A program made the position numbers and the translations under genes. The notes beneath the pieces were generated by a model that was given only the letters and a program-made list of their open reading frames with translations, had not been told where the DNA came from and searched no databases. From NCBI GenBank assembly GCA_028571685.1, contig CM053143.1, positions 53,995,208-54,059,207 on the forward strand: DNA of 64,000 nt, given 5' to 3'. Below, piece after piece: positions 11,400 to 23,712 of the stretch; the stretch's first letter is position 1; every line of letters starts with the position of its first letter. Origin of the DNA: Heterohyrax brucei. Taxonomy: Eukaryota > Chordata > Mammalia > Hyracoidea > Procaviidae.

Positions 11400-13189
11400 A
11401 ATGAAGGAAAGTTATAATTGCATTCCAGTCAAAAATATTCAGTCAGTGGTTAGGAGACATGAGGTAGGGCTATAGAATGAATATAGTGTAGTCACTACAA
11501 GTGTGGATTCTAGAACCAAAGTTAGTCATGTAATTATCTGGGTACTCTATAGCAAATTACATACATTTTTTATGACTCAATTTCTTGATTTGTAAAATGG
11601 GAATAAAAATAACACTTACCTTGCTTGATTACTATGCATGTTAATTCAGTTAATATATTAACATGCTTAGAACAAGTCTGTGGCATACAGCAAGTCTTTG
11701 AGTCTAGGGTCACTATGAGTTGGGCTCAACTCAGTGGCAGTGGGTGGTGTGGCAGTGAAAAGTGTTAACTTTTATTATAGAAATATGTTGATAAGACAAA
11801 TTCTTTTATTTTTGACAGCAATTTCCTTGCACTGTTTCTTTCTCCAAAGTTAGTTCCAGGTAATACAGTGTATAAAATTCAGAAGGGTATACATCCACAC
11901 GTTGGTATTTCTCATACTGTTTCTTTCATCTTCCTAAGAGAACTGTTCATTTTTTAAATGTTTTCATTTTGATTTCTAAAATACCACTCAAGTAAGTGTT
12001 TCAGAAATGCATAAAATTTGTGATTTTAGTATTTGGTAATCTTTCTCAATGTGAATACTAGAAAACTTGTTCTTGCCATGTACTTTTCATTTACACTGTC
12101 AAATTGTTGTTAATTATTTTTTAAGTATTTATTCTTTGCCTCTCTAACAAGATTGAAAACCTCTTGAAGGTAATGCCGAATAGTGTGCTTCTCTGCTTCA
12201 TAAATAATACATTGTCCCATTCTTTCTTAATATTAAAAAAGAAACTGAATACTATGTCAACAAAATCTATTTTTATGTAATACATTGTTACTGTTCACTC
12301 ACCTCCCGTTTTAACTTCCTCTATAGTTTAAAATTTCACAGTAAAATAAAGTGGTGTGACATAAATATCAATAAAACACAAGTATCAAATATATCTATCA
12401 TATATAATAGTATTTTTTTTCATTGTCTTGTAGGAAAAGTGATGTAAACATTATGGAATTGATGAAAAGAAGAGTCACCAAATAAGAAATAAATGTCAGA
12501 ATTAATAACTTTAATTCAGGGCAAAATTTTTGTATAGAGCTATTAACTACTGCTGTCATTTAGACTAAGATGGAAAGAAAAAAAGCAGACGGGAAACAGT
12601 GGATTTCAAACTTCCCAAACAGTAATAACTTATTCAGAAAACTCATTCAGAAAGTAAGGAGTGTCTGTCTTTAAAATGGAATAAAAACTCAGAAAAATAA
12701 ACACTAGCAAACCAAGATGAAATTAGAAAATAACTTAGCAAATTAAAGTTTCCATGGAGAAAGCAGGTTTCAGGAAAATTATATGTCTTGATTTGGAAAA
12801 ATTATGGTAGAGACCACAGGTGGCTGTCATTTTAAAAGCATATGTTAAAATATAAGACAGTACTGATTTTGATAAATTAATACTGTTTCCAGTAATATCA
12901 TCTAACTAGCTATTATTAATGTGGAGAAGTAACCTCTGTCATCTCTAAGACAGCTTACCACATATTCCTCTTGTGAATATATATATGAAAATATACATAT
13001 ATTTATACATATAGTGTAATCTTTGTTTGGACTTATAACTGAATAATAAGCTATTGGGCACTTGCTCTCATATTGATCAATTGCATACTTAGGCAAAATA
13101 CATCCTTCATTTTTTGTTTAAAATTAGTATTTGTTACTGAAGGGAGTTTTGAAAGAACAATGCATCCCCTGTTACTTTCCCAATGGATG
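11400..13189. other. Mostly non-repetitive DNA
   Basis: No coding pattern recognised. A partial AfroSINE 3' end on the plus strand (ctagggtcactatgagttgg) lies at about 11703-11745. Around 12960-13010 is an AT-rich run with alternating tata/cata. Nothing else is supported. Confidence 0.45.
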
Positions 13190-13352
13190 GTTTCACAGAA
13201 AACCACTGCCATCAAATTGATTCTGACTCATAGTGACCCTCGAGGACAGAGTAGAACTGCCCCATAGAGTTTCCAAGGAGCACCTGGTGGATTTGAACCA
13301 CCAACCTTTTTATTAGCAGCTGTAGCACTTAACCACTATATCACCAAGGATT
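13190..13352 (-). mobile_element. AfroSINE, short form
   Basis: The complement reads from a tRNA-like head (ending at 13352) through gcttaaccacta-type box sequence and the gtagaactgccccatagag body to the aaaaccactgccatcaaatt tail. All parts of the short form are present. Confidence 0.9.
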
Positions 13353-13902
13353 CTGTATCAAAGAGAAGAACTTGAAAATACTTTAAGACTATTGCAAGGA
13401 CTGAGACTGGCCATCATTCTCCATATCGCCCCAATATGTTAAGTAAATGTGACAGAGAAAAACATGAGCTTGCTTTATCATTAGCAAAACGTCAATTTGT
13501 GGATTATTAGTGTTAATGACTACAGACACTTAATACTCTAACATCTGGATCTAATGAAGAAATGCTGAGCCAAAAACTTTCTGGGTGAGAGTTTAAATGA
13601 GGTCATTCATCTGTTCTTGAACAAAGATTTTTAACCTCCAGTCTTATTTGAAAAAGTAAGCAGTATTTCATTAAGACATTACTTTAAAACTGTGTCAGTC
13701 AGTTACCCAACTATAATTTTCTGTGACTCAATAAAAACAAAGAATGAAAGACAAGATTGAATATTCAGCAATTAATATAATAATGCCTAAGTCTATACTC
13801 ATTTTAACAATGTTATCGTCACTTATTAAATCTTTATACATTATTAATGATAACAATAACCAAAATCTGAAAATACTTTAATGATATATAATTTGGGAGC
13901 AA

Positions 13903-14066
13903 TGGAGCCCTGATGTCTCAGTAGTTAAGCATTATGGCTGCTAACCAAAAGGTCAGCTGTTTGAATCCACCAGGCACTCCTTAGAAACTCTGGTGTAATT
14001 CTATTCCTTCCTATAGGTTCTCTCTGAGTTGGAATGGACTGGACAGTAACCATTTAGCTTTATTTT
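13903..14066 (+). mobile_element. AfroSINE, short form
   Basis: The head gagccctgatgtctcagtag, the tRNA-derived box ggctgctaaccaaaaggtca and the body ending gttggaatggactggacagt are in order on the plus strand. Confidence 0.88.
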
Positions 14067-14496
14067 TTTTAGTGGAGAACAATAACCTTTTAGTCAATAG
14101 GAATTCATAATAGTTATAAATGCAGCCAAAATCATAATGGAACAATGTAATAAACTGGATATTTAAAGGTAAATTTAACTTGCAATTACGAAGAAGCCAA
14201 CTTGAAAAGTCACTTGTATTCCACAAGGAATTGATCAAATAATATGAGTGTTCCATATACTTTTGGAGACACATTTCTTTATGGAATGTGAAAGCTAAGG
14301 GTATTAAATTAGGCTACTGCTTGAGTTTCCCTTACAGTGGAATACTAGCCATGAGTCACAGTTGAAACACCTTTCTTAGGAAGTAAGAAAGACTAAAAAC
14401 CTTGAATTAAAGTAGCATGTAGAGTTTTAGCTGGCATAGCTTGTGTGAAGGAAGTATTACTGCCAAATTTAAAGACATATTTTTCTCATTAAAATT

Positions 14497-14707
14497 AAAA
14501 AAAAAAAAAAAACCTCTCTGCTTGAGCTGATTCTGACTCACAGTACCCCCATAAGAGAAAGTAGAACTGCCCCACAGGGTTTCCAAGCCTGTCAAGCTTT
14601 GCAGGGTAGACTGCCACATCTGCCCCGGGAAAGCAGCTGGTGGGTTCCAGTTTCTAACTTTTCGGTCAGCAGTCAAGCGTTTAACCAGTGAGCAACCAGG
14701 GTTCCTT
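14497..14707 (-). mobile_element. AfroSINE, long form
   Basis: It has the usual head and tail plus an extra central block (gtagactgccacatctgccc) absent from short copies. This fits the ancestral AfroSINE before the deletion that defines the HSP subfamily. The poly-A run at 14497-14512 is the tail on the complementary strand. Confidence 0.85.
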
Positions 14708-14856
14708 TGCAATGCATTTTCTTAATATTAACTCATTGGATACAACAATGTTTCAACAATTTCTAGTAAGTCAAAATAATTGAATACTACCATCTAATTG
14801 TCACAAATGGGCATTTCAGCAAAAGTTTAAAAAAAAAAAGCTGAGACTACTTCAGG

Positions 14857-15015
14857 AAAACCCTGGTGGCATAATGGGTTAAATGGTATGTCTGCTAATC
14901 AAAAATCAGCAGTTCAAATACACCAGGGCTCCTTGGAAACTCTATGGGGCAGTTCTACTCTGACTTCCAGGGTCACTGTGAGTCAGACCCTACTCCGCTG
15001 CAGTGGGTTAAACTA
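14857..15015 (+). mobile_element. AfroSINE, short form
   Basis: The head ggaaaaccctggtggcataa, body ggggcagttctactctgact and tail tgcagtgggttaaac are in order. actactt on both sides (about 14847 and 15010) may be the target duplication. Confidence 0.9.
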
Positions 15016-15822
15016 CTTGAAAGGACAAAGAGAGAACGCAGGCACTACTGGTTCTTTGTTGTCATTTCATTTTGTGTTTTCAGTCATAAAACTACTGTAT
15101 TTTAATTTTTCAAAGTCATGAAAATTCAGGATGGGGAAATGTAAATTAAACAACCTCTAGAATTGTCAGATTCTTGTGTTCCAAATATTAACAAGGAGTT
15201 GTCACATTCGAATTCATTGAACAAAGTGAAAGACTCAGTAGAGTGGAAGTTGTCACTGCTTTTCATTAAAATTGTTTTTAACTCTTAACTTTCTCTAACA
15301 GCCAAATTTTAATTTATTTATTTTGGAAAGCAGCCATGGGCCATTTAAAGTAGCTTTTAAATGGGCTCTAGCATAACTGCTAAATGGTTTACAATGTAAA
15401 ACTAGGCACTTGGGTAAGATTCTTATTCTATTAATTTAGGTTTCTCTGCTAATTATAGTCTATATGAAGTGCCATAATTAAACCTATGAACAGCTTGGAA
15501 TCCCTGAGATTTTAAAACCTGTTCACATTTAACAGTAAGATTACATTTAACAACACAATAAACATGTGTCCCAAGCATGGGCCCATTCTTTATGGTGAGG
15601 CAGTTGGTCTGCAATGCACAAGATGACCATTTGATATTAAGCTCTGCTCAGTTCACAGCCAAGGCACATAGAGGCATTTTCTGTAACAATTTAAGCAGAG
15701 AATTCCTAAAACATTCTAGTCCAACTTTGCTGTTGGAACACTGTATCATCTATAGTTCATTTTTTCTAAATTTTGTTCCTTGGTCCTCCAATAGACTCCA
15801 ACTCACTGTAATCTAATGTACA
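15016..15822. other. Non-repetitive tract
   Basis: No coding or repeat structure recognised. A weak SINE-tail-like stretch (ctccaactcactgtaatc) at about 15786-15812 is too short to call. Confidence 0.4.
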
Positions 15823-16320
15823 AGGTCGGACAATTACATCCGCCAAATTGATTGTTCTAGGTGCTGCATACCTCACTGCTGAATGTCACTACTGTCACCT
15901 TCGAAGTACTCCTTACAAAGCAATACACTGAAGCCACGCCTAGTCCACCCTTCAAAGCAATTTTGGAATTTTTTTCTGGAATGGCCACTGCACCATGGTG
16001 GTATAGTGGCAAGTTTGCAATCTTAATTGTAGTCTGTGCAGGAGTTTTCAGCCAGTAAACAAAAAACTGTATTGGAACATGCTCCCTACTCACCTGATCT
16101 GGAGCCCAGTGACTTTTTTATCTACCCCAAGATAAAGGAAATACTGAAAGGAAGACATTTTGATGGCATTCAGGACATCAAGGGTAATATGCCACCAGCT
16201 CTGATGGACATTCTAGAAAAAGAGATCCAAAATTATTTTGAAGGATAGAGTAGGCAACGACATTGGTGCACAACTTCCCAAGGGTAGTGTTTCAAAGGTG
16301 ACCAGGGTGGTATTCAGCAA
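15823..16320. mobile_element. Mariner-derived fold-back element
   Basis: The left arm, about 15860-15990, is the reverse complement of about 16195-16320, so the 3' end of a mariner, including the last transposase codons, occurs at both ends facing outward. The terminal repeat starts near aaggtcggacaattaca at 15823. The centre holds a sense fragment of transposase (16072-16248). A similar layout at 46606-47135 shows that this is a family and not a single rearrangement. Confidence 0.8.
16072..16248 (+). pseudogene. Mariner transposase C-terminal fragment
   Basis: The frame reads LEHAPYSPDLEPSDFF and then IYPKIKEILKGRHF. This is the C-terminal catalytic motif of Tc1/mariner transposases, where the Asp in the YSPDL(A)PSDF motif is the third metal-binding residue of the D,D34D triad. 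About 59 codons remain and the N-terminal DNA-binding domain and first two Asp residues are missing, so the fragment is inactive. Confidence 0.88.
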
Positions 16321-16429
16321 TCTTTTTCCAGAATGAGTTTGTGATCTTGCTTGGCAGAACTGCCTTGTTCTGCACTGGCCTTCATGGTAATGAGTGCATT
16401 GTTGTGGCTATTCTGTAGTACTTTTCTAC

Positions 16430-16660
16430 CTAGGAGGCTCATCTTCCAGCACGATGTCAGATAGCATCTGTTGTGACTGATAGGATTTCCACTGGTTAAT
16501 TTTCAAAAGCAGATTGCCACGCCTTTTGTCTTACTTTGGCTTAGGCTATAATCTCCAGTAAAACCTGTCCATCATAGTGACGCTGCTGGTATTTGAAATA
16601 TCTGTGGCATGATTTTCAGTATCATAGTAACATGCAAGCTACCACAAGACCTGATAGCCA
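16430..16660 (+). repeat. Unnamed interspersed repeat (copy 1)
   Basis: A core at 16580-16655 (ctggtatttgaaatatctg, then ctaccacaagac) is shared with 61280-61350, including the near-palindrome ggtatttgaaatacc. I do not recognise the family. Confidence 0.55.
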
Positions 16661-16707
16661 TGGATGGTTTTAAATTATGCTTATCCTTAATTCTGGAATT
16701 TGAATTA

Positions 16708-16734
16708 ACCAGCCACAGCCAAGTGCCGTCAAGC
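16708..16734 (-). mobile_element. Ultrashort SINE-tail insertion (27 bp)
   Basis: Only accagccacagccaagtgcc plus gtcaagc is present, between perfect copies of tgaatta at 16701-16707 and 16735-16741. It is one of the shortest members of the variant-tail group. Confidence 0.72.
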
Positions 16735-16837
16735 TGAATTAGATAAAATAATAAATATTTTTTAAAAATGAATTTTCCATAAGTTAATTTGAGAAGGATA
16801 GCAAATTTGAGTAAAATTTTGTAGTCAAGCTTGTACC

Positions 16838-17005
16838 AACACCAAAACCAAAGCCACTGCTATAGAATTGATCCCAATTCCTAGTGAACTTACGGTATAT
16901 GGTAGAATTGCCCTATAGGTTTTTTAAAGAATATGTGGTGGATTTGAGCTGCCAGCTTTGGTTAGCAGCAGTAACTCTTAAATGCTACACAACCAGAATT
17001 TCCAA
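16838..17005 (-). mobile_element. AfroSINE, short form
   Basis: The complement carries the head at 17005, the box gctgctaaccaaag-like region and the body gtagaattgccctatagg. The tail at about 16840 is accaaaaccaaagccactgc. Confidence 0.85.
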
Positions 17006-17174
17006 TCGAGCTAATAGGAAATGTTGAATATGTCCATTTTTTACAGGAATTGAGCAGTGGAAAATAGCACAAGACTATTGGGATGAGGATACAGGGATAT
17101 ATGAAAATAGCTAGTTTTATGGAAGTATTGTCAGTCAAAGCACAACATATATTTATGAGTATTTTATGGGTACT

Positions 17175-17345
17175 TTAACCAAAGTGTCTGCAGTTCAAGT
17201 CCAGTAGTAGCTACATGAAAGGAATGGTCTGGTTTCATAAAGATTGTAGCCTTAAAACAACTATGGCACAGTTCTACTCTGTCTTATATGGGCACTGTTA
17301 GTCATAATTGACTCAGGGCAGTGGATGTGGATTTTGTTTTGTTTC
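17175..17345 (+). mobile_element. AfroSINE, older long form, 5' truncated
   Basis: It starts inside the tRNA box (aaccaaagtgtctgcagttc), holds the extra central block (tagccttaaaacaactatgg) and ends in gggcagtggatgtggattttg. Divergence is higher than in the short copies. Confidence 0.7.
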
Positions 17346-18068
17346 TTTTAGGTTTTATAATCTCTACTAGTCCAAATCTTTGAGTGCTTCAAGTAATGCA
17401 TTTTCTTTTGAATAAATACTGTCAATTTATATCATATTTTCACATATCCCTTTTTTCCCTTTCCACATACTAAATTCAAAATTGTAACATTTAGTTTAAC
17501 CCACTAATGTCTTCAGAGTTGATTAGAAAGATTTAGTTACTTGAACAAAAGCACACTTCTATTTTTTAAGTCATAATATCTCTGATTCATAAGGAATATC
17601 TATATACACAAACCCCAAGTCATACTTTACTAATATGACACAGTCATTTTAAAATTTGGTTCAAAATTCTTAAATAAATAAATGGACCTGTGATGCGAGG
17701 AGCTGTATGGAACATTAAAGAAGAAGAAAAAAGAAAACAAAAACTGGAAAGAGCAAAATACTGTCTTCTTTAATATTTATTGCTTCTTCAGCTGTTTCTT
17801 GTCAGTAGCAAAGTTCGAGGATATATTTCATGTTCTATTTCTAATTTAGTTGCAAGGCAGATGATCTGCTTATAAATGTAATCAATACAACAAATCAACA
17901 AATTTTTCCATAATGCTTATAGTTACAAATACTGTGGAAGGCATTTGTGGGCTGTAAGAATGTATAAAATCCTGGATTTGCCCTCACGAAGTTTGGAATA
18001 CTTGCTGTTGAGATCAAGCATGAATGTGTATTGACTTCAGCATATGTTGTGGCCTTTCTACACCCTCT
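17346..18068. other. Non-repetitive tract
   Basis: No supported feature. It ends exactly where the target duplication of the next L1 begins. Confidence 0.4.
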
Positions 18069-18086
18069 TAAGAACTGATGCCATTT

Positions 18087-20635
18087 TTTTTTCAGTTGTG
18101 ATTAAGTGAAAGCATACAATCCAAATCAATTTTGCATGCCCCTTTCTGCAGCTCATTTGCTCTCCTTGCCCAGTGACAGCACACTCCTCTTTTTCATTCT
18201 ATATTTGCTGCATCCTCCCAACAATCTCCTGTCCCCTCCTCTCCACCCTGTTCTCACCCATCTAGAAATAGACTAGTAGGACAGCTTCCTATAAATGCAT
18301 AGAACCATAAAGTACATACAACATATGGTCACACTGTGTCCCCAAATACAGTCCATTTTTGTCCAAAGAGTTGACCTCAGAATTGTTTTCTGGGCAGGGG
18401 CAGAAGCAGGTCTAGGGGTTATGCTCCCAAAGGATCTTGCAGGCCATCAGTTGTGGTCTTTTGGTAGAGTTCTTGAGATACATCGCTCTTTTTCTCAAAT
18501 TGCCACAGGGATTCAACATTTGGTGCTCCATCACAGCTGTCTTTGGTGGTGACCAGACACTATCTGGTTCTTCGGACCACATGTTGATATAGTCTCCCAT
18601 TCACATGGGTCCTACTGTCTCCTGGCCTCTTTGTGCCTTGTGTCTTTGTTGTTCTAGGTGATCATCTGTTCTGGACAAGTTGGAACAAATTGGTATACCT
18701 CAGACGGCAGCTGGCTAAATTTTAAGACCCCAGATGCCACTCACCAAAATGGAGTGCAGAAGACTCTCTTACCAGCAGGCTAGTTATGGCAATTGGGCTT
18801 GATGTCCCCCAAGAACATGATCCCCAGATCCCACCCTGCTGTTCTATCTTTGCACTATTGGATTGAGATTAGAAGAGTTTTCAGGTATGGTGAAGTTCAG
18901 TTAAGTTGATCTACTTTCTATTGCATGCTGTCACTGTGTTCACCCAACCAAACTTCTATCAACTATCTAATCTATAACCAGCCCTCTCCCTCCTACCCAT
19001 CTCTCATAGGAATCAGAGTCTTTTTTTTCTTCTGATGTAAGGCAACTTGTAGGTCCTTAGAATGCCAAGCCAAGTGCTGTCGAGTCAGATCTGACTCATG
19101 GCGTTTAGAATAGGGTTCTCATAAATTAATTGCCCTTTTCTGCTGACTGATTTCACTCAGCATAATGCTTTCCAATTGAAAACAGATTATGACATGCTTC
19201 CTAAAATCATCATTGTTCTTTATTGCGGCATACTGCTCCACTGAGTATGCATACCATACTTTGTTTATCCATTCATCTTTTGATAGGCGTCTGGGTTGAT
19301 TCCAGCTTTTGCTATAATGGACTGTGCTGCAATAAACATTTGTATGCATGCATCTGTTTGTGTGGCAGCCTTTGTTTCTGTAGGATATATTTTGAAAAGT
19401 GGGATTATTGGATCAAATGGCATCTATTTCCAGCTTTTTAAGGAAGCTCAAGATTGCTTTCCAAAGAGGTTGTACTGTTTTGCAATCCCACCAGTGATGT
19501 AGGAGAGTTCTGATCTGTCTACAGCCTCTCCAGCACCTGTTGCTTTGCATTTTTTGGATCAGGGCCTACCTTATTGGAGTGAGACGGTATCACATTGTAG
19601 TTTTGATTTGGAGTTCCCTAATAGCTAATGATCGTGAGCATTTCCTTACATGTCTTTTGGCTGTTTGAATGTACTTCTTGGTGAAGTGTCTGTCCATCTC
19701 CTTTGCCCATTGCTTAATTTTGTTATTTACCTTTTGCTTGTTGGTATTTTTTGGTACCCTGTAGATTATGGAGATCAGACATCAGTCCGACATGTAGTTG
19801 CCAATATTTTTTCTTGTTCTGAAGGTGGTCTTTTAACTCTTTTGATAAAGTCTCTGGATGAGTAAAAGTGTATGATTCTCAGCAGTTTCCGTTTATCTAT
19901 TTTCTCTTCTATTGATCATGCTTTGTTTGTCAGGTTTTGAAGTATGTCTAAGCTGTGTATTAAAACTTCCACTGTTGATCCTATTTTTTCTTGCATGATC
20001 TTTGTCATTTTATGTTTGATATTTAGGTCTTTGATACAATTTGAGTTAGTTTTTGTGTAAGGTGTGAGATACGGGTCTTGTTTCAGTTTTTGTTTTTTTA
20101 GATAGATATCCAATTTTTCCAACACCATTTGTTAAAGAAACTGTTTTTACCCCAGTTTATAATCTTAGGGCATTTGTCGAATATCAACTGTCCATAAGAA
20201 GATGGTGTCATCTATGGGGTCTCAACTCTGTTCCGTTGGTCTGTATGTCTTTTTTTTTGTACCAGCACTGAGCTGTTTTGACTACCATGGCAGTGGAATA
20301 GTTTCTAAAGTTGGGTAGTATGAGGTGTCCAACTGTGTTCCTCTTCTCCAATAGTGCTTTACTTATCCAAGATTTCTTCCTTTTCCAAACAAAGTTGGTG
20401 ATTTGTTTCTCTATCTCATTAAAAAATTACATTGTTGTTTGTACTGGGACTGTATGATATATATAGATCACTTTTGGTAAAATAGACATTTTCACAATGT
20501 TGTCTTCCTATCCATGAGCAGGGTAAGTTTCTCCACTTACGTAAGTCTCATTTGGCTTCTTGCAGTAAGGTCTTACAGTTCTCTCTACATAGGTCATTTA
20601 TTTCTCCAGTTAGATTTATTCCTAGGTATTTGATC
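18087..20635 (-). mobile_element. 5'-truncated L1 with 18-bp perfect target duplication
   Basis: taagaactgatgccattt occurs at 18069-18086 and again at 20636-20653. Poly-T at 18087 marks the 3' end on the minus strand. The body matches the 3' UTR and the last part of ORF2 of the L1 at 3002-11386. The minus strand at 19119-19349 retains an ORF2 C-terminal motif (YSVEQYAAIKNNDDF). The 5' truncation falls inside the reverse transcriptase region. It is interrupted by a SINE-tail insert at 19064. Confidence 0.95.
19064..19104 (-). mobile_element. Ultrashort SINE-tail insertion (41 bp)
   Basis: gccaagccaagtgctgtcga plus 21 further bases of SINE lie between perfect copies of ttagaat at 19057-19063 and 19105-19111, inside the L1 3' UTR. 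Confidence 0.82.
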
Positions 20636-20653
20636 TAAGAACTGATGCCATTT

Positions 20654-21310
20654 AAAGGCTGAGAACTTTGGCCAGGTCATCTACTTACTACGTACATGAT
20701 GATTTACGGAGGATCAATACAGGAAAACGTAAGTTAAAAATAAAAGAAATGAATGATTGATAAACAGTAACTTTTCTCCAAAAAAATGAAAATATTTTTA
20801 TTTCAGAAGTGACAGAAGACAGAAATGGCCAAGTGCAGCAATCTTCAGGTTATTGCTTGTGTCTACAATGACCTAATTAGTAAAAGATGAAGAAATGAAG
20901 GTGAAGAATCTAAGTAGTGACTATGGAGTTTCAGTGGTGTATTATGACTGAATTCATGAAGGCTGGCAGTGCCTCAAGTGGTGCAGCTCCCCCTCTACCA
21001 AGCGCTAACATTGTGGGTGGTTGGGGCCTACAGGCTAACTTGTCTTCTAAGCTATCATCAGAATCCTGTATTTGTCAAAGTTTGGCCACTTTAAGGTCAT
21101 TTAGCAACTGTTTTTGAAAAGCCACACCAAGATCAGTTTCAGGATCAGTCAAACGTTACTTTGAGGTTCGACTTTACTAATAGGACCTAGAACTAGTTTA
21201 TTCACTCTTATGAGCCAACTATTTCTTCAAATAATTTTTTGTGAGCTAATATATACAAAACTATGTTTTGTAACATAATTAGACTCTAATTTGTTGTTCC
21301 ATATGTAAAA
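20654..21310. other. Non-repetitive tract
   Basis: No feature supported. Confidence 0.4.
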
Positions 21311-21510
21311 AACAACCAGTTGCCATCCAGTTGATTATGACTCATGGCAACCTCATGTGTATCAGAGTACAACTATGCTCCATACAGTATTCAATGACTG
21401 ATTTTTTTGGAAGTATATTTCCAGGAATTTCTTGTAAAGCACCTTAAGATAGACTAAGAACTACCAAGATTTTAGTTAAAAGCCAAATGTTTAACCATTT
21501 TAGCTACGTA
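21311..21510 (-). mobile_element. AfroSINE-like element, old long form
   Basis: The tail side reads aaccagttgccatccagttg and the head side ends aaccattttagctac. The middle is diverged and holds a longer central block (ccaggaatttcttgtaaagc). Confidence 0.6.
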
Positions 21511-21659
21511 ATGTGTCCTGTTTCAGACTAAGGTTGTTAATTGTAGATTTTCTTCTCAAGTCCAAAATCGTACTAAGGAAAGTCTAAAATACCAAAACAC
21601 TGAGTGATGTGAAGTCAAGTTATTACAAAGGATAACAATGTAAGTACTTTACAAATGCA

Positions 21660-21983
21660 TGTACAGTTCCTTTACCTAATCCAAGGAACAACCAACACAC
21701 CTGGCAACTGTGCAAATGGGCCTCACCTGATGGAATACATAGGAACAAATCAATTGCATCTGTGGAAAAAGACAATGGAAAAGTTTCATATAAGCAGTCA
21801 GAAAAAGACCAGGTGCTGACTGCAGTACAGATACAAACTGTTCATATGCAGATTCAAAGTGAAACTGAATAAAATTAGGTCAAGTCCACAAGAGCCAGTG
21901 TATGGCCTTGCATTTAAAGACCACCTTAAGAACAAATTTGACGTGTTGACCACCAATAACTGAAGACCAGGAGAATTGTGGAA
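21660..21983 (+). pseudogene. Probable ERV-L internal sequence, 5' piece
   Basis: The plus strand up to the inverted-duplication boundary resembles ERV-L gag-side sequence (aaagaccaggtgctgactgc). The same orientation resumes at 23465, so it would be the 5' part of the relic found at 23465-25970. No open frame is preserved. Confidence 0.5.
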
Positions 21984-22329
21984 AAATCAGATTTACATAA
22001 AATAGCAATCACAGCAGCCTTTAAGGATATTGGGCATACCTTCACAAATTTCTTCTTTCTTGTGGCAAAAGATGGATGGGTACTCTGGGCACTGCATGTT
22101 TGAGCCTGAATTTAATCTGATAAATTACTGTAGTCAATTTCCCTAAGCCTTTGGATATCTTCTACTACAGCATAGCAAGGCAGGTCTGATACTTCAACAA
22201 GGCAACCATATAATCCTGTTTTAGTGACCTAACAATCTTAATCATCTGTTGCCATTGTTAGGTGCTGCTGAGTCAGTTCCATCTCATAGTCACCCTATGC
22301 ACAACAGAACAAAGCATGGCCCAGTCTTG
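21984..22329 (-). repeat. Left arm of inverted duplication (ERV-L plus RTE 3' end)
   Basis: The arm is the reverse complement of 23371-23712. It contains ERV-L sequence (about 21984-22240) joined to the RTE 3' terminus (about 22249-22329), with the same junction as the right arm. By eye the two arms agree at roughly 85-90% with several small indels. The inner edge joins the plus-strand RTE body at a shared tcttg. Confidence 0.88.
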
Positions 22330-23460
22330 GCTGAAAGCAGAGAATACCAGCAAGATGTTTACCTGTGCTTTATTCACTGTGCAAAGTCATCCAACTGTGA
22401 CAATCATAACAAATTATGGCTAACATTGCAGAGAATTGGTGTTACAGAACATTTAATTGTGCTCTTAAGGAATCTGTACATGAACCAATAGGCATGCAAA
22501 CAGAACAAGAGGATGCTGTATGGTTTAAAGTCAGAAAAGATGTGCATCAGGGTTGTACACTTTCGCCATACCATTTTAATCTGTATGCCAAGCAAATAAT
22601 CCAAGAACCTGGATTATGCAAACAAGAATGAGACAACAGGATTGGAGGACAACTCATTAACAACCTGTGTTACACAGAAAACATCACCTGACTTGCTAGA
22701 AATGAAGAAGATTTGAAACACTGGTGAGGATCAAAGACCACAGCCTTCAGTATGGATTGCACCTCAACATCAGGTAAACAAAAATCCTCACAACTGGACC
22801 GGTAAGCAACATTTGTCATAAATGGAGAAAGGGCTGATGTTGTCAAGAATTTCATTTTACTTGGGTCTACAATCAAAGCCCTTGGAAGCAGCAGTCAAGA
22901 AATCAAAAGACACATTGCATTGGGAAAATCTGCTGCAAAAGACCCCTTCAAAGTATTCAAAAGTAAGGCAGTCACCTTGAAGACAAAGGTGCACCTGATC
23001 CAAGCCATGGTATTTTCTCTGGCATCATATGTACTTGAAAGCTGGGCAATAAACAAGGAAGACAGCAGAAGCATCGATGCCTTCGTATCACAGTATTGGA
23101 TAAGAATATTGAATGTACTGCGAACTACTGAAAGAACATACAGATCTTTTCTGGAAGGAGTACAATCAGAATGCTCTTTGAAAGCAAAGATGGCAAGACT
23201 GCATCTTACATACTTTGGACATGCTGTCAGGAAGGATTAGTCCCTGGAGAAGGACATCATGCTCTGTATAGTGGAGGGTTAGCATAAAAGAGGAAGACCC
23301 TTGATGAGAGATACTGACACAGTGGCTGCAACAACGGGCTTAAGCATAAAAATGATTGTGGACATGGTGCAAGACTGGACGGTGTTTTGTTCTGTTTTGC
23401 ATAGCATTGCTGTAAGTTGGAACCAACTTGACGACACCTAACAGCAACAACAGATGATTA
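22330..23460 (+). pseudogene. RTE LINE fragment: reverse transcriptase C-terminal half
   Basis: RTE elements encode an endonuclease and a reverse transcriptase. The plus strand at 22416-22631 keeps an RT motif (VHQGCTLSPYHFNLYAKQII). 22920-23240 keeps the C-terminal region (LKTKVHLIQAMVFSLASYVL, then WAINKEDSRSID). The 5' part, including the endonuclease, is missing, and frames are broken near 22640-22900. The 3' terminus at about 23385-23455 is the short region shared with AfroSINE tails. It is inserted in ERV-L sequence and lies inside the inverted duplication. The copy at 26206-28082 is very similar. Confidence 0.88.
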
Positions 23461-23712
23461 AGACTGTTGAGTCACTAAAACATGGATTACATGGTTGCCT
23501 CGTTCAAATACCAGACGTGCCTTGCTATGCAGTAGTAGAAGATATACAAAAGCTTAGGGAAATCGGCTACAGTAATTTATCAGGTTAAATTCAGGCTCAC
23601 CCATTCAGTGCCCAGAGTATCCATCTTTTGCCACAAGAAAGAAGAAATTTGTGAAGGTATGCCCAATATCCTTAAAGGCTGCTGTAATTGCTATTTTATG
23701 TAAATCTGATTT
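23371..23712 (+). repeat. Right arm of inverted duplication
   Basis: It runs from aagactgg in the RTE 3' part, across the RTE/ERV-L junction near 23455, to ctgattt at 23712. Its reverse complement is 21984-22329. Confidence 0.88.

Noticed and set aside
13903-14066. tRNA-like box sequences in SINE heads
   Set aside because: They are the tRNA-derived heads of AfroSINEs, not tRNA genes; the heads do not fold as intact tRNAs with matching acceptor stems.
22670-22876. 68-codon minus-strand frame identical to one at 26781-26987
   Set aside because: It is antisense to RTE reverse transcriptase sequence in both copies, so the identity reflects RTE relatedness and not a conserved peptide.
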